Origin: Rhodothermales bacterium
Lineage (GTDB): Bacteria; Bacteroidota; Rhodothermia; Rhodothermales; JABDKH01
Direction of reading: 5' to 3'
Length of the DNA: 40,668 bases
NCBI GenBank assembly: GCA_028284545.1
Contig: JANQRN010000100.1
Span: 1 to 40,668, forward strand
Below, piece by piece: positions 1 through 9,767 of this stretch (positions are counted from its first letter, which is position 1; every line of letters begins with the position of its first letter). The notes beneath the pieces were generated by a model, which worked only from the letters and a program-made list of their open reading frames with translations, made no database searches and had not been told where the DNA came from. The position numbers and the translations under genes are program-made.

Positions 1-702
1 GGCGACGACCATGGCGAACAACGGGAGCAGAATAGCTGCCGCGGTCGCGTTCTTCTTTCGAATGCGTTGAAGCTCTGACCGTATTGTTACCTGGCAGGAT
101 TCGGCATCCATGGGGTGGATCGACACAAAAATCTGCTTGAACCCGGCGTGGGCCATGCTCATCGAAAACGGTGTATAGCCAGTCGATCCATCGCCTCCGT
201 AGACGCTCGGAAGGTTGAATACGAGTAGCCGGTCTTCCGTGCCCTCGCCAACGACGTCCGCGAGCTCCAGGCTGTACTTGGACGATGAAAACACGCGACG
301 CATCGCCTCGTAGACGTCATCTGGGCTCGCTCGGATCAACCGGCTGACCTCTAGTGAGCGCTCGGTGTGATTCAAAAAGCGTTCGCTCCAACCGTCAGCC
401 TCGGCGGGCGACACTCCGGCGGCTCGATGCGCTTTCAGGCGAACCATCGCCAGGTCGACAAATTCGCGCGAGATCCCGGCGGCTTCTGCTATTGCTCGCA
501 CCTCGTCTGCGACGAATGCTGACGGGTGATCGTGTTCGCCGATTTCACGGGAGTCGGCCAGCTCGATTGACCGTTCCTGAAGTTGACGCGCCGCCTCTGC
601 CTGCAACTGTGCCGCGTCACGCCAGATCAGCTCTGCGTCCTCACTGTCAAACCCATCCGGGTCTTCGGATGCGGTCGGTTGCCTTGATCGCTGCCGCTCC
701 AT
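1..702 (-). CDS. Partial membrane protein with helical N-terminus and START-like region (3' end outside window)
   Basis: The reading frame is open for 234 codons from an ATG at 702 down to base 1, where the window cuts it. It begins 2 nt after the stop of the esterase gene, so the two are probably co-transcribed; an AGGA lies directly before the ATG. Residues about 20-95 look helical and hydrophilic, with a segment near 63-93 (EVRAIAEAAGISREFVDLA) that resembles the short helical modules seen in some envelope or regulatory proteins. Residues about 115-210 could form a START/SRPBCC-like fold, judging only from the pattern around IRASPDDVYEAM. A basic stretch (RIRKKN) and a hydrophobic segment from about 219 suggest the first membrane helix. 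No catalytic motif is seen and the function is unknown. The domain resemblances are weak inference. Confidence 0.72.
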   Translation of the reverse strand, partial: MERQRSRQPTASEDPDGFDSEDAELIWRDAAQLQAEAARQLQERSIELADSREIGEHDHPSAFVADEVRAIAEAAGISREFVDLAMVRLKAHRAAGVSPAEADGWSERFLNHTERSLEVSRLIRASPDDVYEAMRRVFSSSKYSLELADVVGEGTEDRLLVFNLPSVYGGDGSTGYTPFSMSMAHAGFKQIFVSIHPMDAESCQVTIRSELQRIRKKNATAAAILLPLFAMVVA

Positions 703-704
703 TC

Positions 705-2450
705 CTACCGCACCCCATTCTCGGCAAAGTGCTGTCCGACCACCTGGACAAACTCGATGTTGGTGATGTCTTCGCCCGAGCCTGAGGGGCTGTATCCGGT
801 CCAGCAATGTGGCTTGCGACGACCGTATTCAACGTGATAATCGATCCTCGGCCGCGCCTCGGTGCCGAGGTACTCGTCCATCAGGTATACGGCGTTGTCC
901 AGGTAGTAGCTGTCCATGTCGCCAACCGCGATGTGCAGTTTTCCGTCGAGCTTCGCCGAGAGGGTTTCCCAGTTCGTGCGGAGGTGATGGTGCAGGTCGA
1001 AGTTCTCGCGCCAGTAGTCTGCCGTTGTACGGTCGATCTCGCCTGACACCGGGTCCCAGATCGGCGCCGGATAGCCGTCTTCGCCTACGGGTCCGAACAC
1101 CGCCTCCCATATCGCCCATTGACCGCCGGAGCGGGAATTGGGTCCGGCAGCGTATTCCATGTGGTTCTCCTGGCGTACGGTTGACCGCACATTTCCATCA
1201 AATCGTCTGGCGTTCGGGCGCTCGACCTGATGCCATTCGTTTCCGCTGAAGTACGCGTTCTCGTCCTCGTACACGTTCACGATCTGGTAGTAATTGAAAT
1301 CCACGGGATCGGGGCACCAGCCCCATGCGCCCCCAAAATCATCCGGGTAGTAGATCTGCATTGCGAGCGCCTCCCATCCGCCCGTGGACCCACCCGCGAC
1401 TGCGCGTGCGGACGCGTTGGGTATCATGCGAAACTCAGATTCCAGAAACGGGATGAGTTCCTGCGTAATCGCGTCACCGTAAGGGCCGAGGTTCTCAGAG
1501 TTCACCGAGTACGCGGTGTCGTAGTACGGATTCGCGTCACGGATGGAGACGGCGATCATTTTCGGTGCGGCACCCGACGCCCAGTATTCGGCGAACCCTG
1601 CACTGCGGCCGCGTCCCTCAGAGTCAGCGACAAACCCCAGTGGCGCCCGGGCTCCCGGAAAATGACCCTGCATGTAGAGAACGGGGTATTGACGACGGGT
1701 GTCGACGGTGTAATCCGCCGGGAGAAGCACGTTGGCTCCGATGTACATATCGCGCCCCCAGAAGTCCGACAGTAGCTCGCTCCGGATCTTGACGTACTTG
1801 ACCCATGGCGTGTCGATCGGATTACCCTGTTGCAAAACGTCGCCCTCGGCCAGCGGATTTGCCGGTGGGATCACCTTGTCCAGCGTAAGCGAGACTTGCT
1901 TGGTCGCCGGAAGCGAAATCTTCTTCGCAGTTGAGTACACGTTGCCGGGTGCCCGCCACTTGTTTTGGCCTGCGCCGGAATTCAGGTGCATGTGGACGGT
2001 GTGGCCGTCTGCGCGATCGAACCGGGTATACACATTGAGAAGTGCCTGGACATGGTAGTCTCCAGCCGGCAGCTCGCCTAGATCAACGAATGGGTACCCG
2101 CGAACATTAGAAGCGCCGGAGGCAATTACCACGGAGGCGCCAGGTTGCAGGTCTTCGAAGTCGGAGCCCCAGAATGGTACACCGCTGACACCGGTCTGTA
2201 GCCTCGGCTCTCGTTCGTCGTCACGGGACACAATCACGAAGGCACGCCCGGACAGCGGCGTGTCCAGGCCGAGGTCGGCCACCTCGTCGTACGCGGCCTG
2301 ATCGATCGAAATTGCGAACGAAACCTGATGAACCGGCTCTCCCTGTTGGACGGAGCTGTTGCAGGCAGCAACGGTCAGGAGCGCGGCAACGAGCGCAGTT
2401 CGCGTGAGCAGCACGCTGGCGTGTGTCGCTTGGAGATTCCCGTAATCCAT
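705..2450 (-). CDS. Secreted esterase-family alpha/beta hydrolase lipoprotein
   Basis: This 581-residue protein starts with a hydrophobic stretch ending in LLTVAAC, a lipobox with Cys30, so it is probably an outer-surface or periplasmic lipoprotein. Residues about 45-200 form an N-terminal beta-rich region, and about 215-575 match the putative esterase family (esterase D/enterochelin esterase type, PF00756). The nucleophile elbow GGSTGG puts the catalytic Ser at about 355. A late Asp (GDMDS, about 511-513) and His548 (KPHCW) complete a plausible triad. The substrate is not predictable; ester-linked sugars or siderophores are typical for the family. The ATG at 2450 has only a weak GGGA upstream; a GTG about 12 codons in is an alternative. 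It is divergent from the oxygenase gene and followed at 2 nt by the partial membrane protein. Confidence 0.9.
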   Translation of the reverse strand: MDYGNLQATHASVLLTRTALVAALLTVAACNSSVQQGEPVHQVSFAISIDQAAYDEVADLGLDTPLSGRAFVIVSRDDEREPRLQTGVSGVPFWGSDFEDLQPGASVVIASGASNVRGYPFVDLGELPAGDYHVQALLNVYTRFDRADGHTVHMHLNSGAGQNKWRAPGNVYSTAKKISLPATKQVSLTLDKVIPPANPLAEGDVLQQGNPIDTPWVKYVKIRSELLSDFWGRDMYIGANVLLPADYTVDTRRQYPVLYMQGHFPGARAPLGFVADSEGRGRSAGFAEYWASGAAPKMIAVSIRDANPYYDTAYSVNSENLGPYGDAITQELIPFLESEFRMIPNASARAVAGGSTGGWEALAMQIYYPDDFGGAWGWCPDPVDFNYYQIVNVYEDENAYFSGNEWHQVERPNARRFDGNVRSTVRQENHMEYAAGPNSRSGGQWAIWEAVFGPVGEDGYPAPIWDPVSGEIDRTTADYWRENFDLHHHLRTNWETLSAKLDGKLHIAVGDMDSYYLDNAVYLMDEYLGTEARPRIDYHVEYGRRKPHCWTGYSPSGSGEDITNIEFVQVVGQHFAENGVR

Positions 2451-2595
2451 TCGTAGTCCCGAAATGGGAATAGTCTTGTGAGGCCCGCCAAAAACCGGGC
2501 AGAATCGACGCCAATGACCGATTGATCAAAGCGGCACGATTGCTGACGAAAGGACCGCTTTTGGATCAGCAGCCTTCGGACAACAGCGAAAAGTA
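2451..2595. promoter_or_regulatory. Divergent intergenic region between esterase and oxygenase genes
   Basis: This 145-bp non-coding gap separates two divergent genes and must carry both promoters. I see no convincing TTG/TAnnTTTG pair, operator palindrome or RNA element in it. The assignment rests on position only. Confidence 0.4.
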
Positions 2596-3459
2596 ATGAA
2601 CGTCATTCAATGCGGAGCAACTTTTGAGACCCGCGACCTGCGCCGCCGGATATTTGCAGGCGACATAGTGATCGTAGGCCCCACGAGGCACAGCCTCAAG
2701 TTGGCGGCGTTTGCCCGCGACCTCTTGTGGGAGGAGTTCACTCCGCTCAACCCGGTCGATGCGCACCGAAGCATAACATCGGCAGACTGCGCCGCCGTCC
2801 TCTCAAAGTCAAAATCGAGGTTGGCCGCGCACCCTGAAGCGCGCCGGCTCGTGAGCGCCGTCCTCGCAGATCTGAAATGCGACCCAACGAACACGTTCGT
2901 TACCGCACCGCGCCTACAGACAATGACCAACTGCGAGTATCTCGCTGACGGTCCGGCTGAACCCGCTCGTCCGCACCGGGACACATGGTTTGCCGCCCCG
3001 GGAATGCAGGTGAACTGGTGGATGCCGGTCTTTGAGATGTTCGCCGAAAATGGAATAGCCTTCTATCCCGAAAAGTGGAGCGAGTCGGTTCAGAACAACT
3101 CGGCGCAGTACAATCATGACGAATTTCTCGCCGGCCACGGGCCCCGCCCCGGTACGCAGGTCTCACTTGACGAGAGCAAATCGTTCAGACCAGTATTGCA
3201 GCCTGGTGGTATTGTACTCTTTTCGGCTGCCCACCTGCACGCGACCGTCCCGAATGACTCGGTCAGAACACGCTACAGTATCGACTTCCGTACCGTGGAT
3301 CTCGACGATGTGGGCGCATTTGACGGGGCCGACAACTTCGACGCAGAATCTACGGGCACTACCCTCCGCGAATTCTTCAGTGCAGAGGGATCTTCTCCGC
3401 TACCCGGCCACCTCGTCACTCCGTACGATACCGGCGCACCTGTAGTCGCTCCTGCGTAG
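2596..3459 (+). CDS. Putative 2-oxoglutarate/Fe(II) (PhyH-like) dioxygenase
   Basis: The 287-residue protein has the layout of a non-haem iron dioxygenase. An HxD pair, His127-x-Asp129 (PHRDTW), is followed by a distal His at 213 or 215 (AAHLHATVPN) and by Arg226 (RTRYSIDFRT), which would bind 2-oxoglutarate. This order and the final RYSIDFRT strand resemble phytanoyl-CoA dioxygenase-like enzymes. The segment WWMPVFEM between them is consistent with the core jelly roll. There is no signal peptide, so it should be cytoplasmic. The substrate is unknown and no biosynthetic partners lie beside it: the neighbours are a divergent esterase and a convergent sugar dehydrogenase fusion ending 4 bp away. 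The family assignment is from motif spacing and not from a search. Confidence 0.75.
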   Translation: MNVIQCGATFETRDLRRRIFAGDIVIVGPTRHSLKLAAFARDLLWEEFTPLNPVDAHRSITSADCAAVLSKSKSRLAAHPEARRLVSAVLADLKCDPTNTFVTAPRLQTMTNCEYLADGPAEPARPHRDTWFAAPGMQVNWWMPVFEMFAENGIAFYPEKWSESVQNNSAQYNHDEFLAGHGPRPGTQVSLDESKSFRPVLQPGGIVLFSAAHLHATVPNDSVRTRYSIDFRTVDLDDVGAFDGADNFDAESTGTTLREFFSAEGSSPLPGHLVTPYDTGAPVVAPA

Positions 3460-3463
3460 GGCC

Positions 3464-6400
3464 TTACTGGGCGCGCAGTTCGATATAGTCGAGGTTGGCC
3501 ACGTACTGGTCTTCAGCATCAGAATTAAACACGAAGTAGAGTGACCCACGCTCGTGGTCAGTCAGCTTCGATGCGTCAAGGGTGACCTGTCGCTCACGGA
3601 AGACCGGCTTGGATGACCGATGCGCGACCTTGACCGATCCGAGTAGCGGGCCGTCGGGCGCTTGCGAGTGCACGGTGATCTCGCCCTCGTAGCCGAGCCC
3701 ACCAGAGAAATGCAGGCGCAGCACAATTGCGCGCATCTCAGTTAGATCGACGGACCGCCAGCCTACATGTCGCCCCGACGACAGGCCACCGAGCATCGTG
3801 GCGCCATCCGCTTCTGCGACCGTCACGTCGGTCCCTATCACATTAGCGCGCTCAGCCTGCATGCGGGGAGACACCAGAGCCTTCCGCGACGTGGCTGTCA
3901 ACGCTCTCGCGCCAGCTGCACCCGCATCGGTGTAGGTGGCTGTGAGCGTGATCTGCGTCGCATCGACCACATCCGTCCCGAGTCTCATGGATCCGTCAGG
4001 CGGAACCGGCTGACTGTTGGCGGGACGCCCGGTCGAGAGGATGTAATTCACTATCGTCTCTACCTCGTTCGTCGTCAACTGCGGGTGGGCAGCCATCGCT
4101 GTCTCTCCCCACACACCTGTGCCGCCGGTGATGATGCGATTAGTCAGATACTGGACGTCGTCGAGCGTGTACTTTGCCGCAACTTCGCGCCACGACGGAC
4201 CGTTGATTCTTCGGTCCAACGCGTGACAGGCCGCGCAGTCCGAAGAGTTGATCAGCTCGGCACCGGCATACGACTGCTCCTCCTGCGGTATCGCTTCCGG
4301 GCTAGACCGTTGGCCATCGTAAGGCTCGACCAGTAGGAGCGCGGTGATTTGCTCGTCGGATATTCCCGAACCCCGCGTGCCGTCTTCTGAGTCGATCACC
4401 GAGGTCGTCCAGTTGAGCCGCCGACGTGGCCAGAAAAACTGTTGGTTTCCGGTGAGTCTCAAGTTGACCGCTGGAGGGTCGTTCCCGGCGACAAGGTCGA
4501 CAGAGGCCCGCCCCGATAGTCCGTCTGCATCCGTTACCATTACGGACAGCCGATGCTCACCGGGCTCTGTGAGCGTTATCTCAATCGCGCTATCTGCCCC
4601 ATCGAGTGTTTCGCCATCCAGGGACCAATTGTATTCAAGCGCATCGTCGTCGGGATCGGTCGATGCGGAAGCGTCCGCTCGAACGACAAACGGTAGGGCA
4701 CCTGCCAGCGACGGAGTCGAGATATAAGCCGTCGGCGGTCGGTTGCCCGCAGCGAATGTAATCCGGTTGAGGCGCGCGTCTTCGTTCTGCGCAAACCACT
4801 CCTCGCCATACTCGAGAACATAAAGTGAGCCGTCGGGCCCAAACGCCATGTCGGTCGGATTGCTGAACGCGGTGTTCGTAAGGATGGGGTCCGCTCGCTC
4901 GAAATCGCCATTCTGTGACAGCGTGATCGCGACGATCCAGTCGCGCATCCATTCATACGCGATCAACTTGCCGTCGAAGTAGTCCGGGAACCGCCCGGGC
5001 ACGTCAGGAAAAGCCGAGGATTCGAACACTGGACCAGCCATGGCCGTTCGGCCTCCTTCCCCGGTCCACGGAAACTGCGCACTCTCGCCGTACGGGTACC
5101 AGACAAATGGCTGCGCGACGGGTGGAAGTTCGCTCAGACCAGTGTTGTTGGGGGACTCGTTAATTGGAGCGTCTGGGTTGAACGGCTCGCCCGACAGCGC
5201 TTGCGCGAAGTCGTAGTCGTTGTACGGTTGCCTGTTGCCGCGAACGTACGGCCAGCCGAAGAAGCCGGGGCCACGTGCCTGATGAATTTGGTCGTAGCCG
5301 CGTGGCCCGCGGTCGGGACTGTCCTCGCCGGCGTCGGGCCCAACATCACCCCAGTAGAGGTACCCTGTGTACGGGTCGATCGATATGCGGTATGGGTTGC
5401 GCAATCCCATGGTGAAAATCTCCGGCCGCGTTCCATCGGTACCCGGCGCAAACAGGTTACCGTCAGGGATCGAGTAGCTCCCATCTGCTTCCGGCCGTAT
5501 GCGCAGAATCTTTCCACGCAGATCGTTGGTGTTTGCGGCTGATCGCTGGGCGTCCCACGGAGCGCGTCCCTCCCGTTCGTCTATTGGCGCGTACCCGTCA
5601 GATGCAAACGGATTGGTGTCGTCACCAACGGAGATGAAGAGGTTTCCTTCGGAGTCGAATTCAAGCGACCCACCAGAATGGCAGCACTCGTCCCGTTGAG
5701 TTGGGATTTCAAGGACGACAACCTCTGAGTCGAGATCGAGCTCGTCACCGACCATTGTAAATCGGGAGACGTGTTGCCGCGATTGTTCGTCGTCTCCAAG
5801 AACCGGTGAATAGAAGAGGTAAACGTAGCCGTTGTCTTCAAACTGCGGGTCACGGGTTATGCCGATCAGGCCATCCTCTTGCCCGGTGTAGACGGGGATC
5901 TCGGCTGCCGTGGTGAGTGCTCCTGTTTCCCTGTTGAAGAGCCTGAGCCGCCCGGCGCGTTCGACAAAAGCGATGCGGAACTCGTCCAGCACTTCGAGCT
6001 CCATCGGTTCGTGTAGCGACGTGGCGAGGATCTCCCTGTTGAACCGATCCGTGTCGGGGAAGCGGGCTGTGCGCGCTTTGCTATAGTTGCGTTTGTTGTT
6101 GCCGACGATCCAGCTAATGGCACCGTCCAGCATGCCGAGGAACAGCGAATCGCTGAACGACTCTTCGGTATGTCCCATGGCGGTGTAGAAGGCGCGCCCC
6201 CCGTCGTATTCGTGCGACCAAACTACCGGGTGGTCACCGTCCATCGTACCGCCGTTGTAGGAGTCCTCGTCGATGGAGGCGAGGATGTCGACGTGTGTTG
6301 GCCGCTCCACGAAGTTGTACCACTCGTCGGCTCGGGACCAGACGGCCGGAAGGTGGCGCGTAGCGAGGTGTGACCGGTCTGTGACCTGTATTTCTGCCGG

Positions 6401-6817
6401 CTGAATTTGCGGATGACTCTCGAAGTAGGCGCCAACGAGCTGCCCGTACCAGGGCCAGTCATACTCGGTGTCTGAGGCGGAGTGGATACCCAGGTAGCCG
6501 CCCCCTGCCTGGATGTAGCGCTCGAAATCGGACTGTTGAGCTGCATTCAGCACGTCACCAGTGGTGTTGAGGAATACTACAGCGGCCACTGACGCAAGAG
6601 AGTCTTCCGTGAACCAGTTGGGATCCTCGGTGTGGATCGGGATCAAATCATGGTTCTCGGCAAGGCGCTTCAGCGACTCGGCACCGGCCTCGATGGAGGC
6701 ATGCCGATAGCCCGCGGTGTGCGAAAAAATGAGGAGTTGCGAAGGCGGAGCGGGCTTGCAGCCGATAGCGACCAGCAGAACGCACGCGAGGGCGGCGCAC
6801 AATTGTATTCTTCTCAT
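3464..6817 (-). CDS. ThuA - glucose/sorbosone dehydrogenase - PKD - cytochrome c - CBM6 lipoprotein
   Basis: This 1117-residue multidomain lipoprotein has a lipobox (VAIGC, Cys20). Domains in order are: ThuA-like, about 27-240 (LLIFSHTAGYRHASIEAG, GGGYLGIHSASD); PQQ-type glucose/sorbosone dehydrogenase propeller, about 265-690 (HSGGSLEFDSEGNL, FTMGLRNPYRIS, DVGPDAGED); PKD domain, about 692-778; class I cytochrome c, about 848-930, with CAACH at 861-865 and a likely Met908 axial ligand; and a C-terminal CBM6-like module, about 985-1117. The protein would oxidise a sugar or polyol outside the cytoplasm and pass electrons to its own haem, while the CBM holds carbohydrate. ThuA domains are tied to sugar (trehalose) utilisation. 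Related fusions are known in Bacteroidota and Planctomycetes. It is divergent from the sigma factor gene and convergent with the oxygenase gene. Confidence 0.92.
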   Translation of the reverse strand: MRRIQLCAALACVLLVAIGCKPAPPSQLLIFSHTAGYRHASIEAGAESLKRLAENHDLIPIHTEDPNWFTEDSLASVAAVVFLNTTGDVLNAAQQSDFERYIQAGGGYLGIHSASDTEYDWPWYGQLVGAYFESHPQIQPAEIQVTDRSHLATRHLPAVWSRADEWYNFVERPTHVDILASIDEDSYNGGTMDGDHPVVWSHEYDGGRAFYTAMGHTEESFSDSLFLGMLDGAISWIVGNNKRNYSKARTARFPDTDRFNREILATSLHEPMELEVLDEFRIAFVERAGRLRLFNRETGALTTAAEIPVYTGQEDGLIGITRDPQFEDNGYVYLFYSPVLGDDEQSRQHVSRFTMVGDELDLDSEVVVLEIPTQRDECCHSGGSLEFDSEGNLFISVGDDTNPFASDGYAPIDEREGRAPWDAQRSAANTNDLRGKILRIRPEADGSYSIPDGNLFAPGTDGTRPEIFTMGLRNPYRISIDPYTGYLYWGDVGPDAGEDSPDRGPRGYDQIHQARGPGFFGWPYVRGNRQPYNDYDFAQALSGEPFNPDAPINESPNNTGLSELPPVAQPFVWYPYGESAQFPWTGEGGRTAMAGPVFESSAFPDVPGRFPDYFDGKLIAYEWMRDWIVAITLSQNGDFERADPILTNTAFSNPTDMAFGPDGSLYVLEYGEEWFAQNEDARLNRITFAAGNRPPTAYISTPSLAGALPFVVRADASASTDPDDDALEYNWSLDGETLDGADSAIEITLTEPGEHRLSVMVTDADGLSGRASVDLVAGNDPPAVNLRLTGNQQFFWPRRRLNWTTSVIDSEDGTRGSGISDEQITALLLVEPYDGQRSSPEAIPQEEQSYAGAELINSSDCAACHALDRRINGPSWREVAAKYTLDDVQYLTNRIITGGTGVWGETAMAAHPQLTTNEVETIVNYILSTGRPANSQPVPPDGSMRLGTDVVDATQITLTATYTDAGAAGARALTATSRKALVSPRMQAERANVIGTDVTVAEADGATMLGGLSSGRHVGWRSVDLTEMRAIVLRLHFSGGLGYEGEITVHSQAPDGPLLGSVKVAHRSSKPVFRERQVTLDASKLTDHERGSLYFVFNSDAEDQYVANLDYIELRAQ

Positions 6818-6865
6818 CCTGAAAGATGCCTCAATCGGGCTATCTTCAGCAAATCGGGCGTTTCC

Positions 6866-6873
6866 TACGTTTT
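6866..6873 (+). promoter_or_regulatory. Possible Bacteroidota -7 element before the sigma factor gene
   Basis: TACGTTTT matches the Bacteroidota -7 consensus TAnnTTTG at seven of eight bases and ends 8 nt before the proposed ATG. I see no good -33 TTG at the usual distance. If used, transcription would begin almost at the start codon. This is weak evidence. Confidence 0.22.
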
Positions 6874-6881
6874 CTTGCTGT

Positions 6882-7469
6882 ATGAGAGTTCAGTCCAATA
6901 CGAACGCATCCGCGGCCCAGGCGCTGTCGATAGACCGACTACTCGAGCGCGTGCGCGACGGGGATGGCTCGGCGCTGGACGAGCTCCTGCCGGTGTTATA
7001 CGGAGAGCTTCGTAGGCTGGCACATCGCGTGCGCGCTCGGAATCCGGCCTCACCAACCCTCAACACCACGGCACTCGTGCACGAGGCCTACGAACGAATT
7101 GCTGATCACGGTAGGGGCTGGAACGATCGGGCGCACTTTTTTCGCGTCGCGGCCCAGGCAATGCGGCACGCGCTAGTCGACTATTCGCGACGGTCGCGCG
7201 CCCAAAAACGCGGAGGGGATTCAGTCCCGGAGTCGCTCTCGTCATTTGAGCTCGTGGCAGAAGAAAAGACCGCAGAGGTCATTGCCCTCGACGAGGCGCT
7301 GGGTCGGTTGGCGACCGTGGATCAGCGACAAGGCGAGATCGTCGAATTACGGTACTTTGTCGGCCTGACGATTGAAGAAGCGGCTGACGTGCTGTCGCTT
7401 TCGCCGACGACCGTGAAGCGCGAATGGACCGCGGCGCGTGCGTGGCTGTATCGTGAGATCACGCGGTAG
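6882..7469 (+). CDS. ECF-type RNA polymerase sigma factor (TIGR02999-like)
   Basis: This is a 195-residue sigma-70 family protein. Region 2 holds [14 protein letters not shown] and [19 protein letters not shown], signatures of the ECF subgroup that sits beside Ser/Thr kinases in Bacteroidota, Planctomycetes and Acidobacteria. Region 4 holds [30 protein letters not shown], a helix-turn-helix for -35 recognition. I chose the ATG at 6882 because a longer frame from 6717 would run into the divergent lipoprotein gene and adds non-family sequence. The kinase gene follows after 9 nt, so the two are probably one operon, and the kinase may control sigma activity by phosphorylation in place of an anti-sigma factor. 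That link is known for similar pairs but is inferred here. Confidence 0.93.
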   Translation: MRVQSNTNASAAQALSIDRLLERVRDGDGSALDELLPVLYGELRRLAHRVRARNPASPTLNTTALVHEAYERIADHGRGWNDRAHFFRVAAQAMRHALVDYSRRSRAQKRGGDSVPESLSSFELVAEEKTAEVIALDEALGRLATVDQRQGEIVELRYFVGLTIEEAADVLSLSPTTVKREWTAARAWLYREITR

Positions 7470-7478
7470 AGACTGCTC

Positions 7479-9767
7479 ATGGGTCAAGACTGGATTCGTA
7501 TCAAGACGCTCCTTCTGGAGGCACTTGACCAGCCCGACGATAATCGCGAAACGTGGATCCGGCAGCAATGTGGCGATGACGAGGCCCTCGTCGAGGAGCT
7601 CACGGAGCTTGTCGAATCGCACCGGCAGGCCGACAGCGGGCAAGTGCTGGAAGTGCCCCCGGCAGCACTACTTGACCCTGAGCCTTTGAGGCTTGAACGC
7701 GGCGCACGGGTCGGTCCCTGGGAGGTAGGAGATCTTATTGCGGAAGGCGGCATGGGAAGCGTCTACCGCGGCGAACGGGCCGACGGGGCCTATGAACGAA
7801 CCGTGGCGATCAAGGTGCTGCGGCCCGGACGTCGGCAGGCCGAAGCGCTCAAAGAGCACCTGCATCAGGAGGGCCGAATACTGGCGCGACTCGAGCACCC
7901 GAACATCGCGCGTTTCTACGACCTCGGCGTGGCCACGAACGGTATGCCCTGGATCGTGATGGAGCTAGTTGACGGTGACCCGATAACCGAATGGGCGAAC
8001 CGCACGGGAGCCGGAGAAGCGCGTCGTCTGGATCAGTTCCTGGCAGCATGTTCGGCCGTCACGCATGCTCATCGAAACCTGATTATCCATCAGGACCTCA
8101 AGCCCTCGAACGTGCTTGTTGACTCCCAGGGCGATGCAAAACTGCTTGACTTTGGCATTGCCCAGATCTTCGAAGTCCTTCCCACCAAGGAGGACAAGCG
8201 CGACGAACAGGCACGCGGCATCGGGCTAACGCCGGGCTACGCCGCGCCAGAGCAAATCGATGGCGGGTTGATTACTACGGCAACAGACGTTTACGCGCTC
8301 GGAGTTGTCTTGCTAGAGCTACTGACGGGCGAACGAGAACTGACCCGCGGTCGACTCGACCGTGAGCTCGGCGCGATTGTGAACAAGGCGTTGGCGACAG
8401 ACCCCGAAGATCGTTTTGCGACCGTTTCGGATCTGGCAAACGATATCCGTCGGTACCGTGAAGGCTTGATGGTAAGTGCTGTGCCCAACACGGCCTCTTA
8501 TCGAGCGCGTACCTTTGTTCGGAGAAACAAGAAACTCCTTGTCGGTGTCGCTGTGCTGCTGGTCGCTCTTGTGGGTGGGCTGGCCGGCACGCTATACCAG
8601 GCCAGCATTGCCTCTCGGGAACGTGACTCAGCGGAACGCAGGTTCGATGTGGCGCGCAATGTCGCTGGGGATCTGATGTTCGATTTACACGACCGTCTCG
8701 CAGAGATCCCCGGAAGCACGCGCGCACGCGAAATGGTGCTCAGGCGTTCGCTCGCGTATCTCGACAGTCTGGCCGCGGAGCCAGATCGGGACGAGGTTCT
8801 CCGTCGCGACATCGCCCAGGCGTACCTGCGAATCGGCAATGTCATGGGCAGCCCGATAAATGCCAACCTGGGTCTGCTCAACGAAGCCCGGAACAGCTTC
8901 ACGAAGGGCATGTCGGTCCTGCAGGGCCAGTCGACCAGTGCGGGTCCGCGCGCACTACCCATGGTCGATCAAGAAACTTACGCCCGGCTGCTGGAGGCGA
9001 TGGGCGCGGTGTTCGCGTCGATGGGTCAACCCGACTCCTCGGTCGTCAGCCTTGCTGAAGCCGTGTCGCTGTTCGAATCGCAACGCGAGCAGCACCCTGG
9101 CGACCCAGCCGCGTTGTTTCGGTTAGCGACCGCGCGGGTCAAATTGGGTGATTATCTCGGGAACCCGAATTTCCCTAACACGGGTGACAGAGCGGGTGCG
9201 CTAACTCACTATCGCGAAGCTGAACGACTTCTCGACGAAGCGGTCCGCCTCGGCGACGACGGTGATCCCACACTTCGACAGGAGGGAATCGTCTTCGAAC
9301 GTCTCGGAGTGCTCTATGCCGCTGCTGACAGTTTTGAGGCGGCCGGAGCCGCCTACCGGAGATCGTTTGAGATACGTCGCGAATTGTTTAGCCGGAATCC
9401 GAACCACCTCAATATCTATCGCGACCTTGGGATTGGACACGAGAAGCTGGCGCTCATGTACCAGAATGCGGGACAGCTTGACTCTGCGCTGGTCGAATTT
9501 GAGCGGTCAGAGGAAGTCTACCGGGACCTGACGGAAAGTGACCCCGTCAACGTGCAGGCAAAACAGACACTGGCTATCGGGCTACTACATCTGGGAGACC
9601 TTTTTCACGCTCCCGACATGCTGAACTTCGGTGACGCCGCCGCCGCCCGGCGGTACTTCTCGGAAGGGCTCGAACTGCTCGAGTCGACGGTCGAAATCGA
9701 TACGTCCAACGTGCGTACACGTCGTCTGATAGAGATCTTCGAAAACCGCCTGGAGCGAACGAAATGA
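7479..9767 (+). CDS. Membrane Ser/Thr protein kinase with TPR-like C-terminal region
   Basis: This is a 762-residue PknB-type (Hanks) kinase. The glycine loop is [11 protein letters not shown] (about 89-98), the ATP-binding lysine is Lys112 (VAIKVL), the catalytic loop is HQDLKPSN at 204-211 with Asp206, the metal-binding motif is DFG at 224-226, and the APE-like motif is AAPEQ. The usual HRD arginine is Gln205, so this is a non-RD kinase. One transmembrane helix (about 353-372) follows, and then about 390 residues of helical TPR-like repeats ([47 protein letters not shown]), probably extracytoplasmic. It probably senses or scaffolds outside the membrane and phosphorylates cytoplasmic partners such as the adjacent sigma factor. 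The ATG at 7479 has no clear Shine-Dalgarno. Confidence 0.95.
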   Translation: MGQDWIRIKTLLLEALDQPDDNRETWIRQQCGDDEALVEELTELVESHRQADSGQVLEVPPAALLDPEPLRLERGARVGPWEVGDLIAEGGMGSVYRGERADGAYERTVAIKVLRPGRRQAEALKEHLHQEGRILARLEHPNIARFYDLGVATNGMPWIVMELVDGDPITEWANRTGAGEARRLDQFLAACSAVTHAHRNLIIHQDLKPSNVLVDSQGDAKLLDFGIAQIFEVLPTKEDKRDEQARGIGLTPGYAAPEQIDGGLITTATDVYALGVVLLELLTGERELTRGRLDRELGAIVNKALATDPEDRFATVSDLANDIRRYREGLMVSAVPNTASYRARTFVRRNKKLLVGVAVLLVALVGGLAGTLYQASIASRERDSAERRFDVARNVAGDLMFDLHDRLAEIPGSTRAREMVLRRSLAYLDSLAAEPDRDEVLRRDIAQAYLRIGNVMGSPINANLGLLNEARNSFTKGMSVLQGQSTSAGPRALPMVDQETYARLLEAMGAVFASMGQPDSSVVSLAEAVSLFESQREQHPGDPAALFRLATARVKLGDYLGNPNFPNTGDRAGALTHYREAERLLDEAVRLGDDGDPTLRQEGIVFERLGVLYAAADSFEAAGAAYRRSFEIRRELFSRNPNHLNIYRDLGIGHEKLALMYQNAGQLDSALVEFERSEEVYRDLTESDPVNVQAKQTLAIGLLHLGDLFHAPDMLNFGDAAAARRYFSEGLELLESTVEIDTSNVRTRRLIEIFENRLERTK

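Noticed and set aside
6717-6881. Longer N-terminus for the sigma factor
   Set aside because: It would overlap the divergent ThuA lipoprotein gene and adds sequence unlike the sigma family; ATG 6882 fits.
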